Shown here: positions 19,585 through 28,269 of the stretch, piece after piece | Layout of the letters: the number at the start of each line of letters is the position of its first letter | Numbering within the stretch: position 1 is the first letter of the stretch | IMG/VR virus record: IMGVR_UViG_3300044970_001715 | Location: 1-38,322 of that record | Direction: 5' to 3' (one strand) | Length of the DNA stretch: 38,322 nucleotides | Origin: a virus | Program-made: the position numbers and the translations under genes | The notes under the pieces: model-generated | Database searches by the model: none | Told to the model about the DNA's origin: nothing | Seen by the model: only the letters and a program-made list of their open reading frames with translations

Positions 19585-20946
19585 ATGTTCAAGAAAAGCA
19601 AAGGCTATCGTTCCGCCTTCGCGCTCCTCGCCGTTCTCGCGATGCTGGCATTTTTCGCGACCGACGCGGCGGCGGCGACCGGCGGTTTCTTTTCCGCTCA
19701 CGGCGCCGACATCCTCGGCATGTTCGGCGTGGGCGCGGCTGGCGTGGCGAAGGCGAGCGCGCTCCCGGCCGTCACCCTGGAAACGCTCCCCGCACTCGCA
19801 AACGAGCTCAAGTCGAAATGCGAGGAGGTCAAGCAAATCGGCGAGGAGCTCAAGGCGAAATATGGTGAAGGCGGAAAAGCCGTCACCGACGAGCTCAAGG
19901 AAAAAGCCGACAAGAATCTGACCGAACTCAACGGCCTCAAGGCGCGGATCGACGAGTTCGAGCAGAAGCTCGCGCGGCAGGCCGACCCGCAGAAGCCGGC
20001 GGGCGCGAAGTCGATCGGCGCCCAGGTGTCCGGGTCGGAAGCGGTCAAGAAGCTCCGTCAGCAGGGCGGCAAGGGCTCCGTTTCGATCGCGATCGAGGTC
20101 GGCGAAAAGAGCATCACCTCGGCGAACGCTCCGGGCAATTCCCAGCGCGAGACGGAAATCGTCGGGCGGCCCCGGCGCGTTCCGACCGTGCGCTCGCTGT
20201 TGAACGTGGTTCCGACCGACTCGAAGGCCATCGAATATTGGGTTCAGACGTTGCGGACCCTGAACGCGGCGCCGGTCGCCGAAGGCGCGACGAAGCCGCA
20301 GAGCTTCCTCGAATGGACGGAGCGGACGGCCAACGTCAAGACGATCGCGCACTGGTTCAAGGTCAGTCGGCAGGCGCTGGACGACGAAGCGCAACTCGCG
20401 GGCGAAATCGACACGGAAGGCCGCTACGGCCTCATGCTCGCCGAGGAAGCGCAACTCCTGTTCGGCGACGGCACCGGCCAGAATCTCCACGGCCTGGTTC
20501 CGCAGGCGACGGCCTATGCGGCTCCGTTCGCGGTCCCCGGCGAAACCATGATCGACAAGCTCCGTCTCGCCATGCTGCAAGCGTCGCTGAACCTCTACCC
20601 CGCGGACGGCTCGATCCTGCATCCGACCGACTGGACGCGGATCGAGCTCACGAAAGACGCCGAGAACCGTTACATCTTCGCCAACCCGATGCAGCTTTCC
20701 GGCCCGGTCCTGTGGGGCTTGCCCGTGGTGCCGACGCTGGCGATGACGATCGACAAGTTCCTGACCGGCGCTTTCCGCGCCGCCGCGACGCTCTACGATC
20801 GCATGGCGCCCGAGGTGCAGATCAGCAGCGAGAACGAGGACGACTTCATCAAGAATCGCCTCACGATCCGCAGCGAGGAACGGATCGCGCTCGCCGTGAA
20901 GCGTGCCGCCGCCCTGGTTTACGGCGACTTCGGCAACGTCGCCTAA
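19585..20946 (+). CDS. Major capsid protein, HK97 fold, with signal-peptide-like N terminus
   Basis: The product is 453 residues. From about residue 150 it is a standard HK97-type capsid protein (VPTVRSLLNVVPTDSKAIEYW, TIAHWFKVSRQALDDEAQL, GDGTGQNLHGLVPQ, the C-terminal DRMAPEVQISSENEDDFIKNRLTIRSEERIALAV). Residues about 60-135 form the scaffolding delta domain as coiled coil. Unusually, residues 1-33 are a basic start (MFKKSKGYRS), then a hydrophobic run (AFALLAVLAMLAFFA) and an AAAA stretch, which looks like a signal peptide. The ATG has GAGGGAA upstream and no better internal start exists; M46 lacks a ribosome site. Confidence 0.92.
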   Translation: MFKKSKGYRSAFALLAVLAMLAFFATDAAAATGGFFSAHGADILGMFGVGAAGVAKASALPAVTLETLPALANELKSKCEEVKQIGEELKAKYGEGGKAVTDELKEKADKNLTELNGLKARIDEFEQKLARQADPQKPAGAKSIGAQVSGSEAVKKLRQQGGKGSVSIAIEVGEKSITSANAPGNSQRETEIVGRPRRVPTVRSLLNVVPTDSKAIEYWVQTLRTLNAAPVAEGATKPQSFLEWTERTANVKTIAHWFKVSRQALDDEAQLAGEIDTEGRYGLMLAEEAQLLFGDGTGQNLHGLVPQATAYAAPFAVPGETMIDKLRLAMLQASLNLYPADGSILHPTDWTRIELTKDAENRYIFANPMQLSGPVLWGLPVVPTLAMTIDKFLTGAFRAAATLYDRMAPEVQISSENEDDFIKNRLTIRSEERIALAVKRAAALVYGDFGNVA

Positions 20947-20971
20947 TCGGCGAAAGCGCAACACCACCCCG

Positions 20972-21006
20972 CAGGGGCCGGGCTTCGGCCCGGCCCCTGT
21001 CTTTTT
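20972..21006 (+). terminator. Intrinsic terminator after the major capsid gene
   Basis: A perfect 12-bp stem, CAGGGGCCGGGC with its complement, closes a TTCG tetraloop and is followed by TCTTTTT. Its position directly after the capsid gene would lower expression of downstream tail genes relative to capsid, unless antitermination occurs. Confidence 0.9.
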
Positions 21007-21018
21007 CGGAGAGATGAG

Positions 21019-21516
21019 ATGAATTCGCACAAGGTCACGCGCCCGTTTTGGGTGAACGCCGAAATCGGCGTCGCTGTCGAGGGACAAGAGGTTCCGATCG
21101 ACGATCCCATCCGGGCGCGTCAACTCATGTTGTCGGGCTTGATCGAGGATTCGCGCTCGGATGCGGAGAAAGCGGAGGACGCCGCGCGACATGGTCGCGT
21201 CGTCGGCATCGCGCCGCGCACCGTGGCAACGGACCCGATCGCGCCGCCTTCCGACCCGGAGACGGCCGCCGCCGCTGCCGCGCCCTCGGCGCCGGTCGCT
21301 GGCCCGGACGCCGCCCAGGCCGCCGCGGGCGCGCCGGAGACGGCCGCCGCCGCTGCCGCGCCCTCGGCGCCGGTCGCTGGCCCGGACGCCGCCCAGGCCG
21401 CCGCGGGCGCGCCGGAGACGGCCGCCGCCGCTGCCGCGCCCTCGGCGCCGGCCACCGGCCCGGATGCCGCCCAGGCCGCCGCGGGCGCGCCGCGGGCGCG
21501 TAGGGCGGCACGATGA
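21019..21516 (+). CDS. Small head-region protein with Ala/Pro-rich tandem repeat tail
   Basis: The product is 165 residues, behind GGAGAG. Residues 1-45 (KVTRPFWVNAEIGVAVEGQEVPIDDPIRARQLMLSGLIED) resemble short phage proteins found between the capsid and connector genes (DUF7302-like). Residues about 80-158 are three repeats of 26 residues, rich in alanine and proline with one GPDAAQAAAGAPET block each, then a basic RARRAAR end. The repeats should be a flexible or helical tail. A structural or assembly role near the head-tail joint is likely from position. Confidence 0.65.
   Translation: MNSHKVTRPFWVNAEIGVAVEGQEVPIDDPIRARQLMLSGLIEDSRSDAEKAEDAARHGRVVGIAPRTVATDPIAPPSDPETAAAAAAPSAPVAGPDAAQAAAGAPETAAAAAAPSAPVAGPDAAQAAAGAPETAAAAAAPSAPATGPDAAQAAAGAPRARRAAR
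21259..21492 (+). repeat. Three tandem 78-base repeats
   Basis: Units begin at 21259, 21337 and 21415, each starting GAGACGGCCGCC. The first two are identical over 78 bases apart from their upstream edge; the third has several substitutions (GCCACCGGCCCGGATGCC versus GTCGCTGGCCCGGACGCC). The repeat encodes 26 residues in frame, so copy-number change would keep the reading frame. Confidence 0.9.
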
Positions 21517-21704
21517 GCGCCGAGAAGCGGTCGCGCACCGTGAAGGCGCTCAAGGTGTTCCATCATCCCAAGATCGGCCATCGATCGATCGGCCAGACGT
21601 GGGAGGCTCCGCCGGAGCATGGCGAGACGATCGATGCGCTCATCGAGTCGAAGCATGTCGAGGAGGTGTCGGAAGCGGCGGCGGCACCGAAGGCGCGGAG
21701 GTAA
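21513..21704 (+). CDS. Small head-region protein
   Basis: The product is 63 residues, coupled by ATGA to the previous gene. Its core (KALKVFHHPKIGHRSIGQTWEAPPEHGETIDALIESKHVEEV) has the same strand-loop-strand-helix plan and ends like the previous protein's first domain, so the two may be distant duplicates of the DUF7302-like fold. The tail is alanine-rich and basic. Head assembly role inferred from position. Confidence 0.6.
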   Translation: MSAEKRSRTVKALKVFHHPKIGHRSIGQTWEAPPEHGETIDALIESKHVEEVSEAAAAPKARR

Positions 21705-21707
21705 CGC

Positions 21708-22262
21708 ATGCTCTCTCTCGTCGCGCCGCCGCAAGTCGAGCCTGTCTCCGTCGAGTTCGCGAAACGCCATATCGGCGTTTTCGGCTCGTCGCAAGATGAC
21801 TACATCGGCGCTCTTGTGGCCGCGGCGAGGGAGCGCGCCGAGAACATTTGCGAGCGCGCATTCGTCGCCGCAACTTGGGAGAGGCGAGTCGCCGAGTTCT
21901 CGGAAAGGATTCGCCTGTATCGGACGCCGATCGCATCGATCGAGTCGATGAGCTATCGCCCGGCCGCGGCGGCATCTCTTGCCGATCGCTTGGAAATCGC
22001 CGCAGCATCGCTTGCGGTTTCGCAGCATGGCGGGCATATCGAAATGGCGTCCGGCGCATCCTGGCCCGATGGGAGCGACATCATCATTCGATTCACAACC
22101 GGCCCGATCGAGATGGTTCCTTCGTCCGTGTGTGCGGCTATTTGCATGATCGCGGCCGACCTCTACAACAATCGCGAGGAAAGCGTCGTCGGAACCACTC
22201 GTTCCGACAACCCCGCAGTTATGAACCTACTTTCCCCGTTCATGCTTGGCGATCGAGTCTAG
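21708..22262 (+). CDS. Head-tail connector, gp6-like
   Basis: The product is 184 residues. It starts with the connector pattern PPQVEPVSVEFAKRHIGVFGSSQDDYIGALVAAARERAENICERAF, and ends with ICMIAADLYNNREESV, both typical of the HK97 gp6 / phage_connect_1 group. The middle is a beta-rich insertion. Twelve or thirteen copies form the ring under the portal. The position after the capsid gene agrees. Confidence 0.82.
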   Translation: MLSLVAPPQVEPVSVEFAKRHIGVFGSSQDDYIGALVAAARERAENICERAFVAATWERRVAEFSERIRLYRTPIASIESMSYRPAAAASLADRLEIAAASLAVSQHGGHIEMASGASWPDGSDIIIRFTTGPIEMVPSSVCAAICMIAADLYNNREESVVGTTRSDNPAVMNLLSPFMLGDRV

Positions 22263-22264
22263 TC

Positions 22265-22618
22265 ATGCGATCCGGAAATCTCCGTCACGTCTGCCGGATA
22301 GAAATTCAGGCCGAGCCAACGCGAGGCGGCGACGGCTCTTTCAAACCGTTTTTCTCGACGCTATACGATTCCGTTCCGATGGGGATCGTCCCTCTGTCCG
22401 GGAGGGAGTATGTCGCGGCCGGCGCTGAGCGCGCCGGCATAACCGCGCGCGGAGAGATGTTTCGTCCCGATGACCTTCCGGACCCGTCTGTTTTGCATCG
22501 CGGTCGAGTTGTAATGGAGGACGGGACCATCTACGCGATAGAACAGGCATTGCCTGACCCCAGCCATCGCCGATGGCTTTCGCTCATGCTGAGGGAGCCG
22601 CGCGACGATGGAACTTAA
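22265..22618 (+). CDS. Head-tail joining / stopper protein
   Basis: The product is 117 residues from ATG 22265, two bases after the previous stop. The family pattern of head-tail joining proteins (Phage_H_T_join, SPP1 gp16 group) is visible: an N-terminal RHVCRIEIQAEPTRGGDGSF strand pair, a central GREYVAAGAERAGITARGEMFRPDDL, and GRVVMEDGTIYAIEQALPDPSHRRWLSLMLRE at the end. It closes the connector and accepts the tail. Confidence 0.78.
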   Translation: MRSGNLRHVCRIEIQAEPTRGGDGSFKPFFSTLYDSVPMGIVPLSGREYVAAGAERAGITARGEMFRPDDLPDPSVLHRGRVVMEDGTIYAIEQALPDPSHRRWLSLMLREPRDDGT

Positions 22619-23114
22619 AGCAGACCTCAAGGGGCTCGGGGACATCGTCGCGGCGCTCAGGGCTATTCCCGAGGAGCTCAGAAAAAACGGCGGTCCGGTG
22701 AATTCCGGGATGAGAAAAGCCGCGCGCATTGTCCGGGATGAGGCGCGCCGTCTCGCCCCGAAAAAATCCGGGCGCATGGCGGAGAGCATCATCGCAGTTC
22801 GCGACCCGAATCCGCGCCGCACGCCTGGCGCGAGCGAGCGTTACGTTATCGGCGTGAAGGGCGGAGGCAAAGCGAAGTATGCGAACAATTCAAAAAACAG
22901 GCGCGCCCGCAAGGCCGGCGCCGAGTATGAAAAGCAGGGCAACGCCTATTACTTTCGATTCGTCGAGTTCGGCACAGAGAAACAGCCGGCGCAGCCTTTC
23001 TTGAGGCCGGCGATTCAGACAAAAGCAGGCGAAGCGATCGAGGCCGCCGCGGAGGCGATAGACAAGGGCATAACGCGCGCCGCTCGCAAGGCGCGCAAGG
23101 CTGCGAAAAAATGA
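22608..23114 (+). CDS. HK97 gp10-like tail-connector protein
   Basis: The product is 168 residues, overlapping the previous gene by 11 bases. Characteristic parts are LGDIVAALRAIPEELRK, MRKAARIVRDEARRLAPKKSGRMAESI, YYFRFVEFGTEKQPAQPFLRPAIQ, and a final charged helix that is very rich in lysine and arginine. The family is found at the head-tail interface in HK97-like phages and contributes to tail completion. Confidence 0.85.
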   Translation: MELKADLKGLGDIVAALRAIPEELRKNGGPVNSGMRKAARIVRDEARRLAPKKSGRMAESIIAVRDPNPRRTPGASERYVIGVKGGGKAKYANNSKNRRARKAGAEYEKQGNAYYFRFVEFGTEKQPAQPFLRPAIQTKAGEAIEAAAEAIDKGITRAARKARKAAKK

Positions 23115-23503
23115 CGCCTCCGGTTTTTCTTGCGCTATCGCAGCATGTCGAAACGGCAACGCTACTCGGGCCGCCGCCGATCCGCGCATTCCCCGCAGGA
23201 AGGGCGCCGCCCGGGGTTCCGTATCCATACGTGACATGGATTCTCGTCGTCGGCATCCCGGAGAACACGCTATCGGGAGTGCCTGAATTCGACGCGGAGA
23301 CTGTGCAGATCGACGCATGGGCGCAGGATTACGACAAGGCAAAGACGCTCGGCGCCGCGTGCCGAAAAGCAATCGAGCCCTTCGGCTATGTGACATCGTT
23401 CGGGATACCTCAGCCCGACCCCGATACGGGCGCGTATCGGGTTACTATTGAGGCTGAGTTCATTGTCCCGCCGCAAGGCGGGAACGTGATCGTCGAGAGT
23501 TGA
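23111..23503 (+). CDS. Tail terminator, DUF3168 family
   Basis: The product is 130 residues, coupled by ATGA. Recognisable family elements are the proline-rich N-terminal YPYVTWILVVGIPENTLSGVPEFDAETVQIDAWAQDYDKAKTL and the strand pair AYRVTIEAEFIVP at the end. Members cap the tail tube at the head end (tail completion). The position before the tube gene agrees. Confidence 0.8.
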   Translation: MTPPVFLALSQHVETATLLGPPPIRAFPAGRAPPGVPYPYVTWILVVGIPENTLSGVPEFDAETVQIDAWAQDYDKAKTLGAACRKAIEPFGYVTSFGIPQPDPDTGAYRVTIEAEFIVPPQGGNVIVES

Positions 23504-23544
23504 AATCCGCCCGCTTCCGCGGGCATTATTCGGAGCGCGCAGAA

Positions 23545-24000
23545 ATGGCAATCAAGACGCAAGGCACCCGCTTTTGGTTCAAGAAAGACGCGAACACGCT
23601 CGTCGAAATCGTCATCACTTCGCTCGGCGGCCTCAGCGGCGCCCGCGATCAGATCGACATCACGACGCTCGTCTCGCAGGAACGCGAATACCTGGCCGGC
23701 TTCGCAAGCCCGGACCCGGTACAGATCGGCATTAATTACGATCCCGCGAATACGGCTCAGCGCGACTTGCGCGCGCTCTACGATTCCGGCGCTACCGCGC
23801 GATGGATCGTCGGCCTCAGCGACGGCGTCGCTCCGCCGACGATCGCCGCGGATGTCATCACGCTCCCGACGACGCGAACATTCCTTTCGTTCGATGCCTA
23901 CGTCTCGAACTTCCCCCGCGAGTTCGGCATCAATGACGCCGTCCGCTCGAACGTCACCTTGCAGCGGTCGGGCAAAGTGACGACGAACGAAAAGGCGTGA
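23545..24000 (+). CDS. Major tail tube protein
   Basis: The product is 151 residues from ATG 23545, preceded by CGGAGCG; the upstream ATG at 23500 overlaps the previous stop but lacks the ribosome site. The order of strands (TRFWFKKDANTLVEIVITSLGG, REYLAGFASPDPVQIGINYDP, ARWIVGLSDGVAPP, RTFLSFDAYVSNFPREFGINDAVRSNVTLQRSGKV) is that of the siphophage tube fold. Many copies stack into the tail tube. A short GCCCGC hairpin (about 23509-23524) precedes the gene. Confidence 0.82.
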   Translation: MAIKTQGTRFWFKKDANTLVEIVITSLGGLSGARDQIDITTLVSQEREYLAGFASPDPVQIGINYDPANTAQRDLRALYDSGATARWIVGLSDGVAPPTIAADVITLPTTRTFLSFDAYVSNFPREFGINDAVRSNVTLQRSGKVTTNEKA

Positions 24001-24098
24001 CCAAAAAAACGGCCAACCCGTAACGGCACGATCTAACCCCGCGCCCTCTGCGCTGTAGGCCGTGGCGCATGCCGCGGGGAACGATCGAGGAACATGAC

Positions 24099-24476
24099 AT
24101 GGCACAGGATCAGAAAAAAACAGGGCTCGCACAGTTCGACGAAATCGGCGGTCTCGTTTCGACGACTGCGGTTGCGCGCGAAATCGAGTTCGAGGGGAAA
24201 AAGGCGACGTTCTATTTCCGCGAGCTCCCTTACTCCGAAGTCGAGAAAGCGCTCACCCCGTCCGAAGGGAAATCGACGAACCTCGCTTTCCTCTGCGCGA
24301 CCCTCACCGGGGACGAGTCCGGCGCGGATCGTCCGTCGATCGATCAGATCGACAGGATCAAACCGAAGTTGTTCCGGTTGCTCCTCGATGCTGCGTTCGA
24401 GGTCAACGGCGTCGGGAAAAAAGTCGAGGACGCGGCGGGAAACTCGACGGCGGAGCCGAGTTCTGGCACGAGCTAG
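24099..24476 (+). CDS. Tail assembly chaperone G (non-frameshifted product)
   Basis: The product is 125 residues from ATG 24099, with GAGGAA upstream. The sequence is mainly helical with an N-terminal beta part ([26 protein letters not shown]). Position between tube and tape measure, size, and the slippery heptamer near the end identify it as the short member of the G/GT chaperone pair that coats the tape measure during tail assembly. It terminates at the TAG at 24474-24476 when no frameshift occurs. Confidence 0.8.
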   Translation: MAQDQKKTGLAQFDEIGGLVSTTAVAREIEFEGKKATFYFRELPYSEVEKALTPSEGKSTNLAFLCATLTGDESGADRPSIDQIDRIKPKLFRLLLDAAFEVNGVGKKVEDAAGNSTAEPSSGTS

Positions 24477-24727
24477 CGCTCGCGCTCGGGATGACGATCG
24501 GCAGGCTCCGCCGAGAGATGTCTCATTCCGAATACATGCAATGGCTGGCCTACTGCGCGAAACACGGTCCATTGTCGCCGGAGAGGCGTTTTGACAGAGG
24601 TCCGGCTATCATTGCCGCGATGCTGTCGAAAGATGCAAAGACCGCAGATTTCATGCCCTGGCCCGCCGAGTTCGATCATACGCCTCCCGATGAGGCTAGC
24701 GCGGTTAGGCGGCTCATCGGAGGTTGA
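24099..24727 (+). CDS. Tail assembly chaperone GT, -1 frameshift product
   Basis: Translation up to 24443 in the first frame, then -1 into the frame ending at 24727, gives about 209 residues. The second part has no good independent start: it continues upstream of its first ATG (24491) as [20 protein letters not shown] and only makes sense as an extension. It reads [37 protein letters not shown], a typical T-domain. Only a small fraction of ribosomes is expected to make GT. Its role is to link the tape measure to the tube. Confidence 0.82.
24437..24443 (+). promoter_or_regulatory. -1 ribosomal frameshift site GGGAAAC
   Basis: The heptamer is read as G-GGA-AAC in the G frame, fitting the X-XXY-YYZ rule with X=G, Y=A, Z=C. 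Lambda uses GGGAAAG at the same place between G and T. The G-frame stop follows 30 bases downstream. Confidence 0.85.
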
Positions 24728-24765
24728 ATAGCCGGCCCGTACTCGGGCCGGCAGGAGTTAAGAGG

Positions 24766-27246
24766 ATGGCCGGCTCACGCTCTCTCGGGACACTTGTTCT
24801 TGATCTTGTGGCAAAGATCGGCGGGTTCGAGACTGACCTCGGCCGCGCTGAGCGCATCGCTCAGCAGAAATCGAAACAGATCAAGCAAGCCGTTTCCGGC
24901 GCGTTCGATGACGCAAAGAAAAGCGTTCTCGGATGGGCGGCCGGATTCGTCACGGCGCAAGCCGCATATAACGAGTTCATGGGCTCGATCAACCGGGCCG
25001 ACCAGCTTCGCGACTTTTCCATCCGAACCGGGATCAGCACTGAACGGCTGAGCGAACTCGACTACACGGCGCAGCAGACGGGCACCTCGCTAGAGGAGCT
25101 CGTTCCCATGTTCGGCAAGCTGTCGAAAGCGGCAGCCGAGGCGCTCGATCAAGATTCGAGCAAGGCAAAACTATTCGAGGCTCTCGGGGTTGGCAGAGAC
25201 AAGCTCTCCGATCTAAACGCGCTTATTCCTGCGGTCGCCGATGGGCTCGCTTTGCTCGAAGATGGCACGGCGAAAACCGCTATCGAGATGGAGCTCCTCG
25301 GCAAGTCGGGGAACACGGCTCGGGAGTTTTTCTCTCTCGGCTCGGAAGGCATGGCAGAGATGGCCGCGCGCGCGCGTGAGCTCGGGAACATCGTCGATTC
25401 CGAGACGGCGGCAGCGGCCGACGATTTCAACGACAAGCTCGGCGAGCTCAAAGCGACTACGCAAGGCTATGCGATGCAGATCGCCGCCGAGATGTTGCCG
25501 CGGCTTTCCGAGCTCGTCGATGAGCTTACCGCGCTCGTCGCCTCGGGCGAGAGTGCTCGCGAAACCGGGCAAGGGCTTATCGCTGTTTTCGATATTGGCG
25601 TTACCGTGTTTAAGGCGGTCGGCGATATTTTTATCTGGCTCGGGACCACGATCGGCGGTGTTGCCGCGGGGATGGCCGGGCTTTATGAAACCGCCGCCGG
25701 CCTGGTTAATCTGGACTGGAACAGAATCCGCGACGGATGGACGCAAGCGAACATCGGCGCCGACGCCGCCTATAGCGCATTTTTCCTCGGGAAAGATACT
25801 CAGGGGCAATCGCTCTATAACCTGGACAAGCCGGCGCCGGAGAGGAAAAAGCCGGAGCCGATCATCATCACGCCGGAGTCGCTCGCCGAGGAGGACCGAA
25901 AGGCGGCGGAAGAAATCAAGCGCCGCCGCGCCGCTGCCGCGCGCGTGCAAGCGCTCCTCGGCGAAGGGTCGGGCGGCGGGTCGAAATCAAACGCGGAGGC
26001 CGCAAAACGCCAGCGAGAGCAGGCTCAGGCGATGCGAGAGCAGCAGCAGGCCGCGGAGAAATTCTCTGACGCGCTGTCGAAACTCCGCGGCGAGGTCGGC
26101 GGGCCGTTGAAGCAAGCGGAAATCGAACACCTCGAAAGGCAGCGACAGCTAGAGGAACTCGCCAAGTCCGGCAAGGTTGGCGCCGATGATTTGCGCGAGG
26201 CACTTGATCTTGAGGCCCAGGCTTACGCCAAGTCGAAAGAGGAGCTCCGCGGGAAATTCGATGCGCTTGTCGCTACGTTGAACGGCCCGCTCGCCGAAGC
26301 GGAAAACGCGCATATCGCGCGACTCCGCGAAATCGAGGAGGCCGGAAAAGCGGCCGGCGCAAGCGCCGATGAAATCGCGGCGGCAAAGCAAAAAGAAATC
26401 GAGGCCCATAACAAAAACGTCATCGCGATAAAGGAGCAACTCGACCCGACACAAAAGCTCATCGAAAACATGCGATTCGAGCTTGAAACTATGGGGATGT
26501 CGAACGAGCAAAGGGAGAAAGCAATCCTGTTGCGCGGCCTCGACAAAACGGCGACGGCCGCGCAGCGCGAGGAGATTTCGCAGCTATACGACGAGATACA
26601 GAAGCAAGCCGAGATGCGGCAAATTCTCGACGGAATACAGTCGTCCGCCGAGGATGCCTTCATGGCGTGGGTTACTGGCGCAAAGTCGGCGAAAGAGGCG
26701 TTCCGCGACATGGTGACGGACATCCTGAAACAGGTTGCCCGAATCCTGATTCAGAAAGCAGTGACGCAACTCCTTACCTCGATTTTCGGCGGGATGGGCG
26801 GCGGTGGGTATGGCGGCGGTTACGGCGGCTATGGCGCGAGCGGGACGGGCGGATTCGACTCCGGCGGCTTCACCGGATACGGCGGCAAGTATGAGCCGGC
26901 GGGGACCGTGCATCGCGGCGAGTTCGTTTCTCGTTCCGAGGTTGTGCGCGAGCCTGGCGCCCGCGATTTCCTCGAACGGTTCAACCGCTACGGCATGCGG
27001 ATTCTCCGCGGCTACGCGGACGGCGGGATGGTCGGCGGAATGCCCGCGGCTGTTTCCTCCGGGGCTCCATCGTTCCATATTGAAACGAACGTCTATATCG
27101 ACGGAAACGGCGTCGCGACAACGGACACAAAGGCGGGAGGCGAGTCGGATCAGCAGAGCAAGGCGCTGGCGGAACTCATCTCCTCGGGAACGAGAAAGAC
27201 GATTCAGGACGAGATGCGCCCCGGCGGCATCTTGTGGAGGGGGTGA
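24766..27246 (+). CDS. Tape measure protein
   Basis: The product is 826 residues from ATG 24766 (GGAG and AGAGG upstream; the ATG at 24724 is less likely). The start ([27 protein letters not shown]) is typical. Hydrophobic helices lie at about 270-315, which may insert into the host membrane, with a long charged coiled coil at about 385-620. A glycine/tyrosine-rich stretch follows at about 676-709, then a C-terminal [20 protein letters not shown]. Its length sets the tail length, and it leads DNA ejection. It is the largest tail gene other than J and follows the G/GT genes as expected. Confidence 0.88.
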   Translation: MAGSRSLGTLVLDLVAKIGGFETDLGRAERIAQQKSKQIKQAVSGAFDDAKKSVLGWAAGFVTAQAAYNEFMGSINRADQLRDFSIRTGISTERLSELDYTAQQTGTSLEELVPMFGKLSKAAAEALDQDSSKAKLFEALGVGRDKLSDLNALIPAVADGLALLEDGTAKTAIEMELLGKSGNTAREFFSLGSEGMAEMAARARELGNIVDSETAAAADDFNDKLGELKATTQGYAMQIAAEMLPRLSELVDELTALVASGESARETGQGLIAVFDIGVTVFKAVGDIFIWLGTTIGGVAAGMAGLYETAAGLVNLDWNRIRDGWTQANIGADAAYSAFFLGKDTQGQSLYNLDKPAPERKKPEPIIITPESLAEEDRKAAEEIKRRRAAAARVQALLGEGSGGGSKSNAEAAKRQREQAQAMREQQQAAEKFSDALSKLRGEVGGPLKQAEIEHLERQRQLEELAKSGKVGADDLREALDLEAQAYAKSKEELRGKFDALVATLNGPLAEAENAHIARLREIEEAGKAAGASADEIAAAKQKEIEAHNKNVIAIKEQLDPTQKLIENMRFELETMGMSNEQREKAILLRGLDKTATAAQREEISQLYDEIQKQAEMRQILDGIQSSAEDAFMAWVTGAKSAKEAFRDMVTDILKQVARILIQKAVTQLLTSIFGGMGGGGYGGGYGGYGASGTGGFDSGGFTGYGGKYEPAGTVHRGEFVSRSEVVREPGARDFLERFNRYGMRILRGYADGGMVGGMPAAVSSGAPSFHIETNVYIDGNGVATTDTKAGGESDQQSKALAELISSGTRKTIQDEMRPGGILWRG

Positions 27247-27247
27247 C

Positions 27248-27580
27248 GTGGCGGAGCTTTTCACATGGGTTCCGAAAATCGAATCCGCAAAGGAAACGAC
27301 CTATCGCGTCATGCGCGCGCAGTTCGGCGACGGCTATCGACAGCAGGTCAAAGACGGACTCAACAATGCGGGGCGGACGTGGTCGCTCAGCTTCACGGGG
27401 ACCGCCGCGTATATCGACGCGATCGAGGCGTTTCTTGACACGCGCGGCGGAGAGCCGTTCTTGTGGGCGCCGCCTGGCAAGCCGGTTGCGCTCTACACGT
27501 GCGAAGCGCAAAGCCGAACCGAACACGGGCTCGGGCGTGCCACGATTTCCGCGACGTTCGAGATATTCAATTCGCCATGA
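27248..27580 (+). CDS. Minor tail protein M-like
   Basis: The product is 110 residues from GTG 27248, with GGAGGG upstream. Family features of the lambda M group: FTWVPKIESAKETTYRVMRAQFGDGYRQQV, then WSLSFTGTAAYIDAIEAFLDTRGGEPFLWAPPGKP and a final beta strand RATISATFEIF. It belongs to the distal tail between the tape measure and the tip. Directly followed (ATGA) by the L gene. Confidence 0.82.
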   Translation: MAELFTWVPKIESAKETTYRVMRAQFGDGYRQQVKDGLNNAGRTWSLSFTGTAAYIDAIEAFLDTRGGEPFLWAPPGKPVALYTCEAQSRTEHGLGRATISATFEIFNSP

Positions 27581-28269
27581 CCACGACGACAGAGCAGGTT
27601 CAAAAACTTGCGCCCGGAGAGCTCGTCGAGTTGTATGAGCTCGACGCCTCAAGCCTCGGGGCCGGCACCTTGTATTTCCATCCCTACCCTCAGCAGGGGG
27701 CTATCTGGTGGCAGGGCGTCGAATACTCCGGATACCCCGTCGAGGCGAAAGGATTCGCCCGAACATCCGACAAGCAACCGACGCCGACGCTCACCGTCGC
27801 GAACGTGGGAGGCGCAATCACTGCGCTATGCCTAGCGTTCGATGATCTTGTCGGGACGAAAGTGACGCGCCGCCGCACATTCGGCCGATTTCTCGACGCC
27901 GCCAATTTCCCCGGAGGCAATCCGGAAGCGGACCCCGGCGAGGAGATGACGCCGGAGGTATGGTTCATTGAACGAAAGGCGAGCGAGTCTCCGATTTCGG
28001 TTCAATTCGAGTTGTCGTCTGCGATGGATTTTCAGGGCGTCATGGTTCCGCGCCGTCAGATCATCGCGAATCAATGTCCGTGGAGGTATCGGCTCGACGC
28101 CGAATGCGGATACACGGGCGGGCCGGTTGCGACCGTGACGGATCAGCCCACGACGAACCCGGCTCTCGACAGGTGCAGTCACAAAATATCGGGATGCAAA
28201 CTCAGGTTCGGCGAGAACGCCGAACTCCCTTTCGGCGGGATGCCGGCGGCTGGACTCATGCGGACATGA
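27577..28269 (+). CDS. Minor tail protein L-like, with four conserved cysteines
   Basis: The product is 230 residues. The N-terminal LVELYELDASSLGAGTLYFHPY and the central EVWFIERKASESPISVQFELSSAMDFQGV match the lambda L group. C167, C177, C200 and C207 in the C-terminal part (NQCPWRY, AECGYTGG, DRCSHKIS, GCKLRFG) are the ligands of the iron-sulfur cluster known from L. All four are present, so a cluster is expected. Role: tail-tip ring, next to the M ring. Confidence 0.85.
   Translation: MTTTTEQVQKLAPGELVELYELDASSLGAGTLYFHPYPQQGAIWWQGVEYSGYPVEAKGFARTSDKQPTPTLTVANVGGAITALCLAFDDLVGTKVTRRRTFGRFLDAANFPGGNPEADPGEEMTPEVWFIERKASESPISVQFELSSAMDFQGVMVPRRQIIANQCPWRYRLDAECGYTGGPVATVTDQPTTNPALDRCSHKISGCKLRFGENAELPFGGMPAAGLMRT

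Noticed and set aside
19504-21192. 562-codon open frame antisense to the major capsid gene
   Set aside because: It lies fully opposite clearly coding HK97 capsid sequence, spans the terminator after it, and is rich in arginine and leucine as expected from a GC-rich shadow frame.
21259-21492. CRISPR array or iterons
   Set aside because: Directly adjoining in-frame 78-base repeats coding for Ala/Pro-rich peptide, without spacers.
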